Assembly (NCBI GenBank): GCA_003013855.2
Contig: ML058386.1
Coordinates: 1-64,000 of the forward strand
DNA: 64,000 nt
Source of the DNA: Liriodendron chinense
Taxonomy: Eukaryota > Streptophyta > Magnoliopsida > Magnoliales > Magnoliaceae
Direction: 5' to 3'
Part shown: piece by piece, positions 11,355-22,460 of the stretch
Layout: the number at the start of each line of letters is the position of its first letter
Position numbering within the stretch: position 1 is the stretch's first letter
Translations under genes and position numbers: made by a program
The notes under the pieces: model-generated
Told to the model about the DNA's origin: nothing
Databases searched by the model: none
The model's input: only the letters and a program-made list of their open reading frames with translations

Positions 11355-11880
11355 TTAGCATGAGTTCAGTGTCGAGTTTGTGCACGCACGCACGCATTTA
11401 GCTTCGAGAATTGCAATAGGAAGATCAAGTGAGGACGGAGCATCATTAGGCTTTGCAAGCAAGGCATTAGATGGTGTAGAGCTATGAGTCTCAAAAGTCT
11501 CCTTCTCTACATGAGTGGGATCATCCAAAATTGGAAGAAGAATCAAATAGACCTACTTTGGTCCTAAAGTAGGCAGCATCCTCAAAGAACGTAACACTTT
11601 AGAGATCATTTGCACCTAGTAATGTGACAATAACATTTACGCCTTTCCTAAGAACTAAAGTAACCTATGAGAAAATAGTAAATGGAACAAATCATGAGTT
11701 TTTCCTGCGAAGGACCAACAACATTAACAAAAAACACACACCAAAACATTTTTGGAGGTATGCCCAATAGGGGAGAACTGGGTTTCTGAACTTTCATGTC
11801 ACTTTGATTACACTCGTGGACGCCGTATGCGTGCGGAAGCTTAAAGGAGAAACTAGAATAATGGCTAAGTCCTGGGGGGG
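11355..11880 (-). pseudogene. Copia integrase carboxyl end and linker fossil
   Basis: Minus-strand fragments resemble the end of copia integrase (CVF-type FGYS region, then a SRDVTFFED-like box) and the following linker, including THVEKETFETHSSTPSNAL and DLPIA with a RACT box near 11355-11546. It joins abruptly to the Gag part of the next fossil, so two same-orientation copia remnants appear fused end to end. A tract of about 17 G residues lies at 11874-11890 on its right border. Confidence 0.6.
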
Positions 11881-11889
11881 GGGGGGGGG

Positions 11890-13725
11890 GACCTTTTGAA
11901 ATTCTTTTCGCCTACTTAAGATGAAAGTAAGCAAGAAGACTTCGGCTTCCAAGCCTAAGTGGGTGAAATCACAAGACTAGCATATGATGTGCAATAAGCA
12001 ACCTAGTCTAAACATGCATAGATTAACATATGATTAAACTAATCAAGCACCTCATCTATGCAGCCTGAGTAAACAATATGAGAATGAATCATTAAGCTCA
12101 AGTCTACTCTAATAGGTGAAAGTACATCTTGTGTGTGGATGTGCCTATCTAGTGCCTAGCATACATTCTAATTAAGCATTCATAATTAAACAATTAAATA
12201 TAATGTATAATAAGAAATTTACTCAAATACAATCATAAACACAATGATGTATAGTGGTTCGACTTTGGGTCTACTCCACTCCCGATTCAAGTACTCATTC
12301 CTTGAGCACATCGGCATTCACTAGAGAGTTTAAATCAGGTTCCTCCCAACTTAGGTGTTTTGACTCGGATCCACCCAACTGGGGAGTTTACAGGTTCCTC
12401 CTAACCTACACGTTCACACCCGTGTTGGTGGCTCCCCCTGGAGACTTGTTTAGGCCCGACATACATGCCAAGGATCGCCAAACGACCCTGAAATTTAGGC
12501 CCGACAAACGTGCCAAGGAACGACAAATGTCCCTAAACTTTTAGACTCAACTAACAAGCCAAGGATTGACAAACAAACCTAGTTGGAGTTTGACAAACAA
12601 ACTCTACACTCAAGTCCCACCAAGAAAAGAGTGGATGGACTCAACACAAATTGACAACCTTGTTATTGGATTTGAGCGCCGTTGTTGCACCGCTTTGGGT
12701 TACTTCTTCTTGCTCTCCCGTGCTTGAATCAGCTCCCCTTGTGCTCCCTCGATGTTGTTGTCGATGCTTTACCAATGCTCCAGCTCCAACAATCAATCCC
12801 CTTGCATTTGCCCTTATTGAAATGTCCGAGGTGGATGAGAGGTAGGTTTGAGATCTCTACAACTAATGAGAATGGTTGCCTAGAGAGTCTCACCTACAAT
12901 GATCTCATCATAGAGTTCAGATAGGAATATGACTATCTAGATCGATCCAAACTCTAGAGATAAAAAAGGGACAAGTGCATCTTCTTTATGAGCTTGGAAT
13001 GTTCCATTCTTATGATGAATTACAACGAAGATGACTTACTAGGGTTAGGATTAGAGATCCTAATCCTGGCAATAGTCGTGGCTTCTAAATCCTCAAAATC
13101 CCTCACTTAAGCCGAAAAGTTGTCTCTCCCGTATTTGAAGAAAAATTCCAACGGTCATAAAACAGGCAGAAAAACGGTCGCTTCGATATATCGAACTAGG
13201 GTTTCGATTGATCGGAGTGATCTTCGATATATCTAAATTACCAGTTTGATATATTGAAAAATCTGTCCAGAGATTTCAGCAAGTTTCTAAACATATTTCT
13301 GATATATCGAAATGAGTTTCGATATATCGAAACACTCATCTTGATATATCGAGATGACTAATTCGATGGATCGAAGAAACTATCCAGAGAGTTGTAAGTT
13401 TGCTGGATATACTTTAATATATCGAGATGATCATTTCGATATATCGAAGACCTATCGAAAACTGTTGTTTGGGCTGGTCTGTTTACAACAGCTTCCACCT
13501 CTTTTTTTAACCTAGTTTATCATATTTTTCTATATTATCTAAGGCTAATAGGGATGACTAAGGGTTCTCCTAGTTGGTCCAAGTCATCTAAGAAGATTTG
13601 GGTGTTTTGGTTCAAAGGGTTAGGGTCACCAAGGCATCTCATTTACCTGTTCTTCTTCCTTAATGCTTCTGGTCCACTTGAATCTTCGGTCTTCAGCTTG
13701 CTAAGGCTCAACCGACATCACAACA
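11890..13725 (-). repeat. LTR-like segment carrying TTCGATATATCGAA palindromes (borders uncertain)
   Basis: The block separates two parts of a minus-strand integrase fossil (13760-14115 and 11355-11880), so it is probably an insertion. Its right edge (CGACATCACAACA, ending near 13725) reads on the minus strand as TGTTGTGATGTCG, a plausible LTR start. The GTGGTTCGACTTTGGGTCTACTCC block near 12250 resembles words seen in other plant LTRs. The region 12330-12640 holds repeated AGGTTCCTCC and GCCCGAC-type phrases. I find no matching second LTR and no clean target duplication. The palindrome cluster at 13170-13465 is listed separately. Confidence 0.45.
13170..13465. repeat. Cluster of TTCGATATATCGAA palindromes
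   Basis: About nine perfect or near-perfect versions of the 14 bp palindrome TTCGATATATCGAA occur within ~300 bp, spaced irregularly and interleaved with the phrase CCAGAGA...AAGTTT. The arrangement parallels the GC-rich palindrome clusters in the LARD and copia LTRs, but with a different, AT-rich core. No protein-coding frame crosses it. Confidence 0.8.
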
Positions 13726-13759
13726 CATGGACACACGTGATTGGTAAATAAGGTGCACT

Positions 13760-14115
13760 AGTATGTCATAGAAAAGTGCACTAATAGTTTCAAATTTTGA
13801 AGAGGATAATTGTTCCCCATAGTTTAAGATGGCATGCGATTTATCATATACGCATCAGTGAGAATAGCCTCACTAAATAGGCTTTAGAAATGGTAATCTG
13901 AACACCACCAAAGGAGGAATGGATGGGCAAGGGGAGTGTTTTTGGGTAGCTGCATTTTTCGATGATGGACTATGATTTTATGTTAGATTATCAACACATG
14001 GTCATTAGATTGTTGGAAATAGATTTTATGAAGGATCAAAGTGTGTATGTGATGACATTCTAGACTTTCATTAGAAGCCAAACCGAAACGCTTTCTAGGA
14101 ATGGTTGCTCTCGCA
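13760..14115 (-). pseudogene. Copia integrase core fossil
   Basis: On the minus strand, degraded words corresponding to the region after the last integrase catalytic residue can be read (a TDAYMINRMPS-like string, then MGNNYPLQNLK), with frame changes. It continues, after the LTR-like block at 11890-13725, into 11355-11880. The LARD solo LTR starts at 14122, a few bases to its right. Confidence 0.55.
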
Positions 14116-14121
14116 AGAAGA

Positions 14122-15543
14122 TGTTCGCTTCCCCAAGTGTAGGGTTGCGATGTAGTAATAATCTCGGTAAGACCGAGGTCGATCCACAGGGAAGGAAGTA
14201 AACAATTCGAATTATCCTAATAACTAAAATCTAAAAGGGTTTGTGAAATCAATTTTTAAACATGAAATAGAAAAATCTAATAATGAAAGGGTAACTAGAG
14301 CATCAAGGATCCACTTATAGCTCTCCTTAGATGCATAATTTGCTGTGGTTTCTCACTTACTCAACTAGAATCGAAATCAAATCTTATCTAGCCGGATGAT
14401 AGAGCGGTTATATTATCAAAGCAATCCAACACATGTGTTGTTCATCAACATGATTCCCTCAATTCAAGTTAGGACTTGAGCACACTCAATTGCATAGGTC
14501 AATCCTAGTTCCAATAGATTAAGACCATAACCATAATAATCATAAAACCCTGTCACAAGACTAGACTATATTATGATTTCAATTTCATTCAAATCATATG
14601 AACAATCAACACAATAATCAGAATTTAGAACAAAAAGGTAGAACTTTGGTTTGAAGTTCCCACATGATGATCTAAGTCTAGAGCATATTGAATCCGATTC
14701 CTTGGAGCGTACAGGTCCAGAGCCATGCAAAACGATTAGGAACTAAAGCAATTCTTCCAAACATCCATGAACTATCATAAGATTAAGAAAAACTACTTAG
14801 AACTTTATTCAAACTTCTAAAAACCATTTTTCTTCAATAAATCCAACTCGAAACCAATAAAACGAATTAAAACATCTAAGTAAAGTATAAGTTTCACCTC
14901 TCATCTCTAGCTAAGAGGTTAGCTAATGAAAAGCATAAAAACAAAACTAAAATTAGAACTAGAAGAAGAAGAAAACTAGTTGTAGGAGGCTAGAAAGCCT
15001 CCTAGGTCTTGAATCATTTGCTCCCTACGTTGCTAGATGGGTTAGGAAGAGGCTGTAGGTGTCCTTTTATAACTTGGAGGCGTCACCGACTTGGAAGAAT
15101 TGCGGAACTATGGAGTCCTCCCGCACTTAGGAAACTTGGAATTGAAAATCGGACTTTCTGGAGCACCTTAGACCTATCTGGCGACCGGTCGGCTGACCAG
15201 TCTGGCGACCGGTCTAAGAAACCTTGGAAGAATTACTCCTGACGACCGGTCGAGCCACCAGTCTAGCTATGTAGACCTGTCTGGCGACTAGTCTTGGGAC
15301 AGGTCTTGGGACAGTTTTTCCATATTTTCTTCTCTTTCTTTCTTTTTCTTTCCTCCACCTTTTGGCACTTGTTATATTGATCTTCAATGCATACAAAGTG
15401 ACTCTTTTAACTATGAATTAGTGAAGTCTCCCTCTCATTGCTACAATCACAAATCCATGCATTAGGTTAGTCTTTAAATCATGAAAACCATGCATAATGA
15501 GTGATGAATTGGGGTTAGAATATGCACAATTAAGAGCTCAATA
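14122..15543 (-). mobile_element. LARD-family solo LTR, copy 1
   Basis: A single LTR of 1422 bp lies between identical 5 bp duplications GAAGA (14117-14121 and 15544-15548), the mark of a solo LTR left by recombination. In element orientation (minus) it would begin TGTTGAGCTC, but the terminal CA on the plus strand has become TA by a transition. A TATAAAAGG box lies at 15071-15063 on the minus strand, and a GACCGGTC palindrome cluster lies about 100-250 bp upstream of it (15171-15320). It aligns along its length with the LTRs at 17996, 22461, 60154 and 62487. Confidence 0.92.
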
Positions 15544-15548
15544 GAAGA

Positions 15549-15775
15549 CTACTTTAGTTGTGCTGAAGAAGCAAAGAGTAAATGTTTCTAAAGATGAAAC
15601 TACATGGCCATTTGCCTATTTGGTGACACCATGTGGATGACTTCTTATATGGCCACAGGCAACCCTCTATAAGGCATTAGGGGAGATGAAACAAAATGAA
15701 TCTTCCTCTTGATTATGCAAAACTCATCTTTGAAGAACTTATCCTACTTCAACAAGGGAATTTAGCGCTAGAAGA
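15549..15775. other. Unassigned, possibly copia remnant
   Basis: I see no open frame or repeat signature that I can name. It adjoins the plus-strand copia pol fossil downstream and may be part of it. Confidence 0.2.
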
Positions 15776-15782
15776 GTATGAA

Positions 15783-15955
15783 TTTTTTTTTTTTTGGGGG
15801 GGGTTAGTTCACACATACCATTGTTAGTACACACCCACACTGTTAATCACCCTCCGATGTTAGCCACCCTCCATGTTGGGATTCGATACCTTGACCTTAG
15901 TGTTGAGACGAGGTTATCTTCACTCAGTCTACCATTGTCCCAAAGGTGTGGGTGT
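15783..15955 (-). mobile_element. tRNA-derived SINE-like element
   Basis: A ~173 bp insert is flanked by the 7 bp direct repeat GTATGAA (15776-15782 and 15956-15962). On the minus strand it starts with a region resembling an RNA polymerase III A box (TGGTAGACTGAGTG, about 15935-15922). A B-box-like GGTATCGAATCCC (about 15890-15878) follows, and it ends in a run of 13 A residues (the T run at 15783-15795). Short length, internal promoter boxes, a 3' A tail and a variable target duplication together indicate a SINE. It lacks coding capacity and would need LINE enzymes to move. Confidence 0.75.
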
Positions 15956-15989
15956 GTATGAAATAATTTATTTGATGATTAAAAGTGAC

Positions 15990-17460
15990 ATTCAGGAAAA
16001 TCAATGCCAATCATGTAGTGATATTGCATTACATGGGTCTTCAGTATGACATACAGAAGATGTTGTTCACATGGTCTTATAGTGTTGAGGAGGCATTTCA
16101 ACTTGTTTTAAATATCAAACACAACAAATGTGAGTGACCCATGGATGCTGGTAGTAAGAAAAGACTCAATGATCTATGGTCTAACTAAAGGTCTGGCCCT
16201 TGGTAGAGTGGAATGACATAACATGATCCATGTAGCTGATCCCAATTAATTGAAATAAGGATCAGATGATGATGATGGACAAATGTGAGTGACAATCCAT
16301 ATAGTTGTAGCTATCTTTATTGTCCATCAATGGGCTATCTATCAGATGGAGATGAAAATTGTTTCTTACATGGAAGAGATCGAAGCATCCTCTTGGATAT
16401 TATCTTGACCGGTCTTTGGTTTCTTTGTTTTAGAAGTCATTATCTTAGTTAAAATAGGCTCCAAGGGCATGGTTTAAGCGATTCTGGCAAGTTACTCAAA
16501 GTGTATACTCTGAGCTACAATGATTACTTCTTGTTTATACTCTCTAGAGTAGCTCGCATTATCATGCTACTCCTGTATGTGAATGGCATTCTCGTTATTC
16601 ATTATTGGAGATGACACTACTGATATCCAATACCTGAAGAAATTTCTTAGTGACCCTATCAAGATGAAGAATCTATGATCTCTTACCTACCTTGTTTGTT
16701 TAGAGGTCACTGTCTACAGATGGATAAATTATACCTTAGCTCTTACCAAAATGGCCAATTTAACAATGACAAGCATTTAGACACACCCAAGGAGAATATT
16801 TAATAGGAAAAAAGATTATGTAGAGAAGCTATAAGATCTGGTACGTTATTGACAACTTATTGACAGTTCTTATGGACCTCACAATGATTTGTCCTGATAT
16901 ATCTCATGCCATTGAAGTTGTAAGCCAGTTTTTACAGGTCCTTGCCGTATCCATCTTTGTGTTATCCATTGTATAGTTCATTACCTTCAGGGCATGACTC
17001 ATAGAGGACTCTTCTTTTCCTCTATCTGTTCTCTCCAGCTATAAGTATATTCTAACATTGATTGGGTGAAGATGCCCAGATACACGTCGCTTGACCTCGG
17101 GCTGGTGTGTGTTCACTTTTCTCTTAGAAATGTAAGAAATGATGCATTGTTTCTAAATCCTGTGAAGTTGGAGAATATGAAGCAGTGTCTTCAGTCTATA
17201 TTGAGATCATGTTGGTAAAGGGTCTTCTTAAGGACCTAAACATCTATCCACCAACTCTTATGCCACCCTAAGGTGTCAACATCAGAGCCTTGCATATTGC
17301 TTCTAATATGGTTTTCCATGAGTATATAGAGCATATTGAATACGATTGTCATTTGATTGGAGAAAATATTTAGCAAGTGAAGTGACTCTGCCCTGTGTTG
17401 CCTCTTAATAGGCGGTGCCTTGGGCTCGACATGATTATTTTATTGACAAATTGATGCTAT
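15990..17460 (+). pseudogene. Ty1/copia pol fossil, plus strand
   Basis: Heavily decayed frames still show copia RT order: a ...YQMEMK... box near 16330, a shifted LYV-x-D region near 16575 (the catalytic YVDD is lost), a MKNL box near 16665, then MTCPDISHAIEVVSQF-like words near 16880-16930. RNase H remnants follow near 17040-17440 (SDADW-like, LLKDLNIYPP, ALHIAS). Numerous stops and indels are present. This is a different element from copia A to C because it reads on the plus strand. It may have carried the SINE as a later insert. Confidence 0.7.
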
Positions 17461-17990
17461 TCATTCACTTGAATTTGAGCACAAGTGTAGAGACAGGCAG
17501 ACGCATGAGTTCCACTCCTCTTGTACCGTTCTTGTATTTTGGTATGTATATAGGGGTAAACTTGTCAGTTGTCATTGTACTCTAGAAAAGGGATTTCTAT
17601 TTATTTTTTAAAATCTTACTTTCTCATGTTCAGTTAAATAGAGAGTACTTGTTCTGCGAACCACTAAAAGTAGCTACTCAAGACTTTCCTAATTTAAAAC
17701 AAGCAGACCTAGAACACTCACTAAACCCTTCAAAAAGCATATCCAACATACTGACTGCACTCTTCTAAAGTCTTTCATGGTATACCTAACCATTTTCTCA
17801 TCTTCATACCCTTTTCGTAGCTCCAACTTTTTCCTTATTCCTTGAGTTGCCAACAGAAGTTATGACCTGTATCTTGAATTCATAAATATGTGGGCTATCA
17901 ATCATATGTTTAAAACATAAACACCAAAAACTAATTGATCATGAAATATCTAGGCCCTTTGAAAATCACCATTTACAAAGAAGAAGATGT
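17461..17990. other. Possible degenerate LTR and unassigned sequence
   Basis: The first ~180 bases follow the copia RNase H fossil and include TATGTATATAGGGGTAAACTTG and GTACTCTAG words similar to the AT-rich start of many copia LTRs. No second copy is found in the window. The rest shows no gene. Confidence 0.25.
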
Positions 17991-17995
17991 ATTCA

Positions 17996-19454
17996 TGTTT
18001 GCTCGCCTCAAGTGCAAGGCTGCAATGTAGTAATAATCTCGGTAAGACCGAGGTCGATCCATAGGGAAGGCGGTAAACAATTCGAACTATCTTAATAACT
18101 AGAATCTAAGAGGTTTGTGAAATTAGTTTTGAACATGAAACAGGAAAATCTGATAATGAAAGGGTAACTAGAGCATCAAGGATCCACTTATAGCTCTCCT
18201 TTGATGCATAATTCGCTGTGGTTTCTCAATTACTCAACTAGAATCGAAAGCAAATCCTATCTAGCCAGATTATAGAGCGGTTATATTATCAAAACAATCT
18301 GTCCTATGTGTGATTAATACACATGATTCCCTCAATGCAAGTTAGGACTTGAGCACACTCAATTGCATAGGTCAATCCTAGTTCCAATAGATTAAGATCA
18401 TAACTATGATAAACATCAAACCCTGTTACAAAGCTTAACTATATCATGATTTGAACTTCGTTCAAATCATATGAACAATCAACACATAATTCAGAATTTA
18501 AAACAAAAGGTAGAACTTTGGTTTGAAGTTCCCACATGATGATCCAAGTGTAGAGCGTATTGAATCTGATTCCTCGGAGCGTACAGGTCTAGATCCATGC
18601 AAAACAATTAAGAACTAAAGCAATTCTTCCAAACATGCATGAGCTATCATAAGATTAAGAAAAACTACTTAGAACTTTATTCAAACTTCCAAAAACCTCT
18701 TAGTTCTTAGCTCTAGCTAAGAGGTTAAAACATTTAAGTAACCTATAAGCTTCACCTCTTAGCTCTAGCTAAGAGGTTAGCTAATGAAAAGCATAAAAAC
18801 AAACTAGAACTAGAACTAGAATAAGAAGAAAACTAGTTGTAGAAGGCTAGGAAGCCTCCTAGGTCTTGAATCCTTTGCTCCCCACGTTGCTAGATGCCTT
18901 AGGAAGAGAGTGGAGGTGGCCTTTTATAGAAGAAATCCGAGAATTTGTGGTGAAGTACCGCTCTTGCGTAGTGAAATCCGGATTTGGAAACATCCTAGTG
19001 CAATCAGGACACTGGCCGGCCGGTCAGACCCCCCTGGCCGGCCGGCCGGAGCTTGAGCGGAAAGAAGCCCAAGTCTCTGGACGTTTTACTACACTGGCCG
19101 ACCCACCAGCCGGACCAAGGGTCGGCCTTCACAAATATTGGACAGCAAAATTGCTGTTTCTGGGCAGTTTGGCCAGCCGGCCGGTGGCAGTGGCCGGCCG
19201 GCCGGTCAGGCATGAAATTTGTAGATTTTTCATCTTTTCATCCTTCATCTTCATTGCCGCTTTGCTCTGCCTTTTATCCTTTATTCTTTGGTCTTCGAAG
19301 CATGTAAGATGGGCCTCTAAGCATCCGAATGGTAAAGCCTATCTCTCATTCCTACAGTCACAAATCCATGCATTAGATTAGTCTTTAAATCATGAAAACC
19401 ATGCGTAATAAGTGATGAATTGGGGTTAGAATATGCACAATTAAGAGCTCAACA
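17996..19454 (-). repeat. LARD 3' LTR (copy 2)
   Basis: The LTR is 1459 bp. Its left end is mutated relative to other copies (TGTTTGCTCGCC instead of TGTTCGCTTCCC). A TATAAAAGG box lies on the minus strand at 18928-18920. Upstream of it, at 19005-19210, is a palindrome cluster of GGCCGGCC type. Confidence 0.9.
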
Positions 19455-20842
19455 CACCCCCTAACCAGCATTTTGCTAGTCCCGAGCAAAAGATGTGTGA
19501 AACAAATCAAATCCCCAAATCCAACTTTCCTTCAGAAACTATGCTTCTATACATTCTAAGACATATGAATGCAAAAATCAGATAAACTGGATGATAGAAG
19601 CTGAAACCTTAAACTCTCAAAACATAATAAGTGTTCATATAGAATTCCCGTTGATTGATTGATACATAGAAGAATTTGAACAAATTCAACCTAGTGTGCA
19701 TAGTGAATGTTCATCTCATGAATTTTTGGGATTATCTTCTTCATAGATCAACTAAACTATGGATCTAAAAGTGCACAGATTAACAACAAGCCTATGATAG
19801 GAATTTCCCTTACCATCCTTCCGACGGCTTTCACACTACGTCCCATTTCCGGCTTTAGTTACGGGTAGACCATCCCCCGGTTGGTAATAGGTAGCCCTTT
19901 TCAGAATTTTCCACCATATTCTCGATCATTCCCATATTTTCATCCTTCCTTTCCTTTTTTATACATATTAGATAGGATTTTTAGAAATCCATATCTTTCG
20001 TTCTTTTCCCATGGACAAGGATGGACAAAGCACCCTGCCTTAGTTCCTTAACACCTCAAATCCAAACCTAGCCAATCCACAATTTTACATAATCCTTTCA
20101 AAGCATGAGAATCGTGTAAAGTGAACTAGGTGTAAAAGTGTTCAAAAGTTCTATCAATCATATCAATAGGGGAATTCAAATAGAAAACTATCATATTCTA
20201 AGCAATTCACAGTTTTTAAAATCAATCACTTCATCTTTCTTTCTTTTATACTTATAACATCCCAAGTACATAGAAACATGGTTTTCCAAAGGAGTTTTGA
20301 ATTTTCAGAAAAATCGAAAAATTTCTATATAATTACTCGAAATGTCACAAAAGCTAGTAGATTCATCTAAGGAATCTCACCCCCAACCAAAATCTTACAT
20401 TGTCCTCAATGTAATAAGATATGCAATATGCATGACATGAGAGCAATGACATAAAACAAAGGAGGGTGGGAACGAGAGTACTTGAGGTAGTAAGTTGATC
20501 AATTCTATCATCTTCCATTGTCTCAATGAGACTTATTCAATTATAAATGCAGAAAATAAATCCTAACCTACCTACTTACCATTTATTAGTCCAATCGACT
20601 GCATGATCAAATTTGAGCAGGATCTTTATGAATTTTAATAAGTTTCTCATGAGGACCATCCAAAGTCCTGCTCAGCAATACACGTGGGTGCGTTTTTTCA
20701 TTAAGGTCCAATCATAGTTTGCACCGCATGCATGAAAGGAAGAGATAAGAGCAGTAAAAAGATATCTCCTCAATTTCTGAATTGGGTTGTAATTGATTAA
20801 AAACGGGTCCTCCCAATCAGAATTGCCAATGGGCTGAAGAAC

Positions 20843-22189
20843 CTATGATGGTGGAGAGACATTCATCAAGTATTCTTTAGATTGGGTTGCCTCCTCCATA
20901 AATTTAGAATTGCACGGTGCTTCCATAAAAAATGGTAAAGAGTGTAAATCAGTGGAATGGTGTTCTTCAAGCACCAACACTGTATCTAACAAACTATCCA
21001 ACTCCTTAATCATCTCATCATCAAGATCATAGGGGTGGGTCATGCATTCCTCTAGGAAATCGAGAGAGTCGGATGAAAGGTCCTTGTTCTCCCAAAGAGA
21101 TTGAGTAAAGTCTATTTCAATGGCAAGGAATTCCTCCTCTATAGAGGGGAGGTCTTCCAAAGAAGATTTTTCAAATTCAGTGGTAAGCACATCATCTAGC
21201 ATTGGTTGATCTTTTGAAATTTCAGATTGTGTCACCACATCATCCAAAGAAACAAAATTTTCAGTCAAAGGTAGGTCTTCCACAATAGAATTTGGCATGT
21301 ATTGTTGGCGGAAGGACTAAAAAAAATCGACTTCGGCCATCTCTCTAGCAAGAATATCTTCTGGCGACTCATAAACATTCGGCCATTTGGAAGAAGAAAT
21401 CATGGACTCACAATCATTCGTCAAACCTTCATTATAAGCAATCAAACTATCACTTTCAGATTTTGTAGATTACTTGGGTTTGTCAACCGTCCTTGAAATC
21501 TCTTAATCATTCAAATCAGAATAGCTAAAAGAGATAGTTGATTTACCACAATCGATGGTAATGTTGGGATCACTGAGATCCACATCCCCTAAAAGTTTAG
21601 TCATCAAATCGGAAGAGGGTTGGGCTTGGATAGCCTCATCCTCCTCATTGTTGGGGAATGATTTGGTGTTCCCAATGTCGGGTTCAGGATTTTAAGATGA
21701 CGAGAGGTTTTGTATGCATTCCTCAGTTATTTCCATAAACTCTCGCAGCGTATCCTCAAGAGTTCGTGTCGGTTGTGGCTCATGAGAAAGAAACTCTTGA
21801 GGATAATTGTTGGCATCCATGGTTGGCTCATCTCCCAAATTGAAATTTTGATGCTCCCACCTATTAGGATTATGCATGTCATATGTTGGGCCATTATAGG
21901 ATTGTTGACATGTGTAGCCATACAAGTGATCATATAATGTCCTAACCAGTGGAACATTAGTCATCTCTTTCTGATACTCTCCTATTGTCTTTCCCGGTGA
22001 AGAGTTATACACATTGTTTTCATTCCGGTAATCTCGCAATGTCTATCATGGGAGAGTATTAGAAGTAGATTGAGTCATAGAAAAATATTCATGCTTGTAA
22101 TGGTTCCAATCATAATGAGTTTTGATTCCATGGTTCGACCTCTCATCTTTCAAAAGGTATTTAGACAATCCACCCGTCCAATCATTCAT
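20843..22189 (-). pseudogene. LARD-encoded acidic protein ORF with in-frame stops
   Basis: A single minus-strand frame runs from ATG at 22187-22189 (MNDWTGGLSKYLLKDERS) to a stop before 20843, about 448 codons, interrupted by a handful of stop codons. The first half is Asn/Tyr/His-rich (NVYNSSPGKTIGEYQKEM, YGYTCQQSYNGPTYDMHN). The carboxyl third is strongly acidic with Leu-Glu-Asp runs (SLEDLPSIEEEFLAIEIDF). No zinc knuckle, protease DTG or polymerase motif is visible. I do not recognise the protein. The continuity of the frame suggests it was recently functional, perhaps Gag-like or regulatory. Confidence 0.6.
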
Positions 22190-22439
22190 AATGAAATTAT
22201 AAGAAGTTGAAACAATCCTGATCTAGGAAGAAAAACAAAAAGAAGAAAGGGAGATGGGGAGATGTTACCCATGGAAGTAAGAACTATGTCAACAACTAAG
22301 TTCCGACGAAACACAAAAACAGAAAATTGTTAGTAATCTAGAAAAAAATCAGAAAACTACTTCTAGAAAAATTGAAAATCCTACCTAACTAAGACTACTC
22401 TATAGCTACTAGAACAATTAGAACTGTTTAACCTCTTCT

Positions 22440-22457
22440 CCGGCAACGGCACCAAAA
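22440..22457 (-). other. LARD primer binding site
   Basis: On the minus strand, TTTTGGTGCCGTTGCCGG follows the 5' LTR end after a few bases. It resembles the TGGCGCCGTTGCCGG site typical of Athila/Tat-type gypsy elements, with one mismatch. Confidence 0.75.
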
Positions 22458-22460
22458 ACT

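Noticed and set aside
11874..11890. The G run as a polypurine tract of a new element
   Set aside because: The following sequence does not start with TG and no LTR partner exists; a simple homopolymer is as likely.
18866..19381. 171-codon frame over the GGCCGGCC cluster of a LARD LTR
   Set aside because: The homologous region in the other LARD LTRs is broken, and the frame depends on the palindrome array; it is LTR control DNA.
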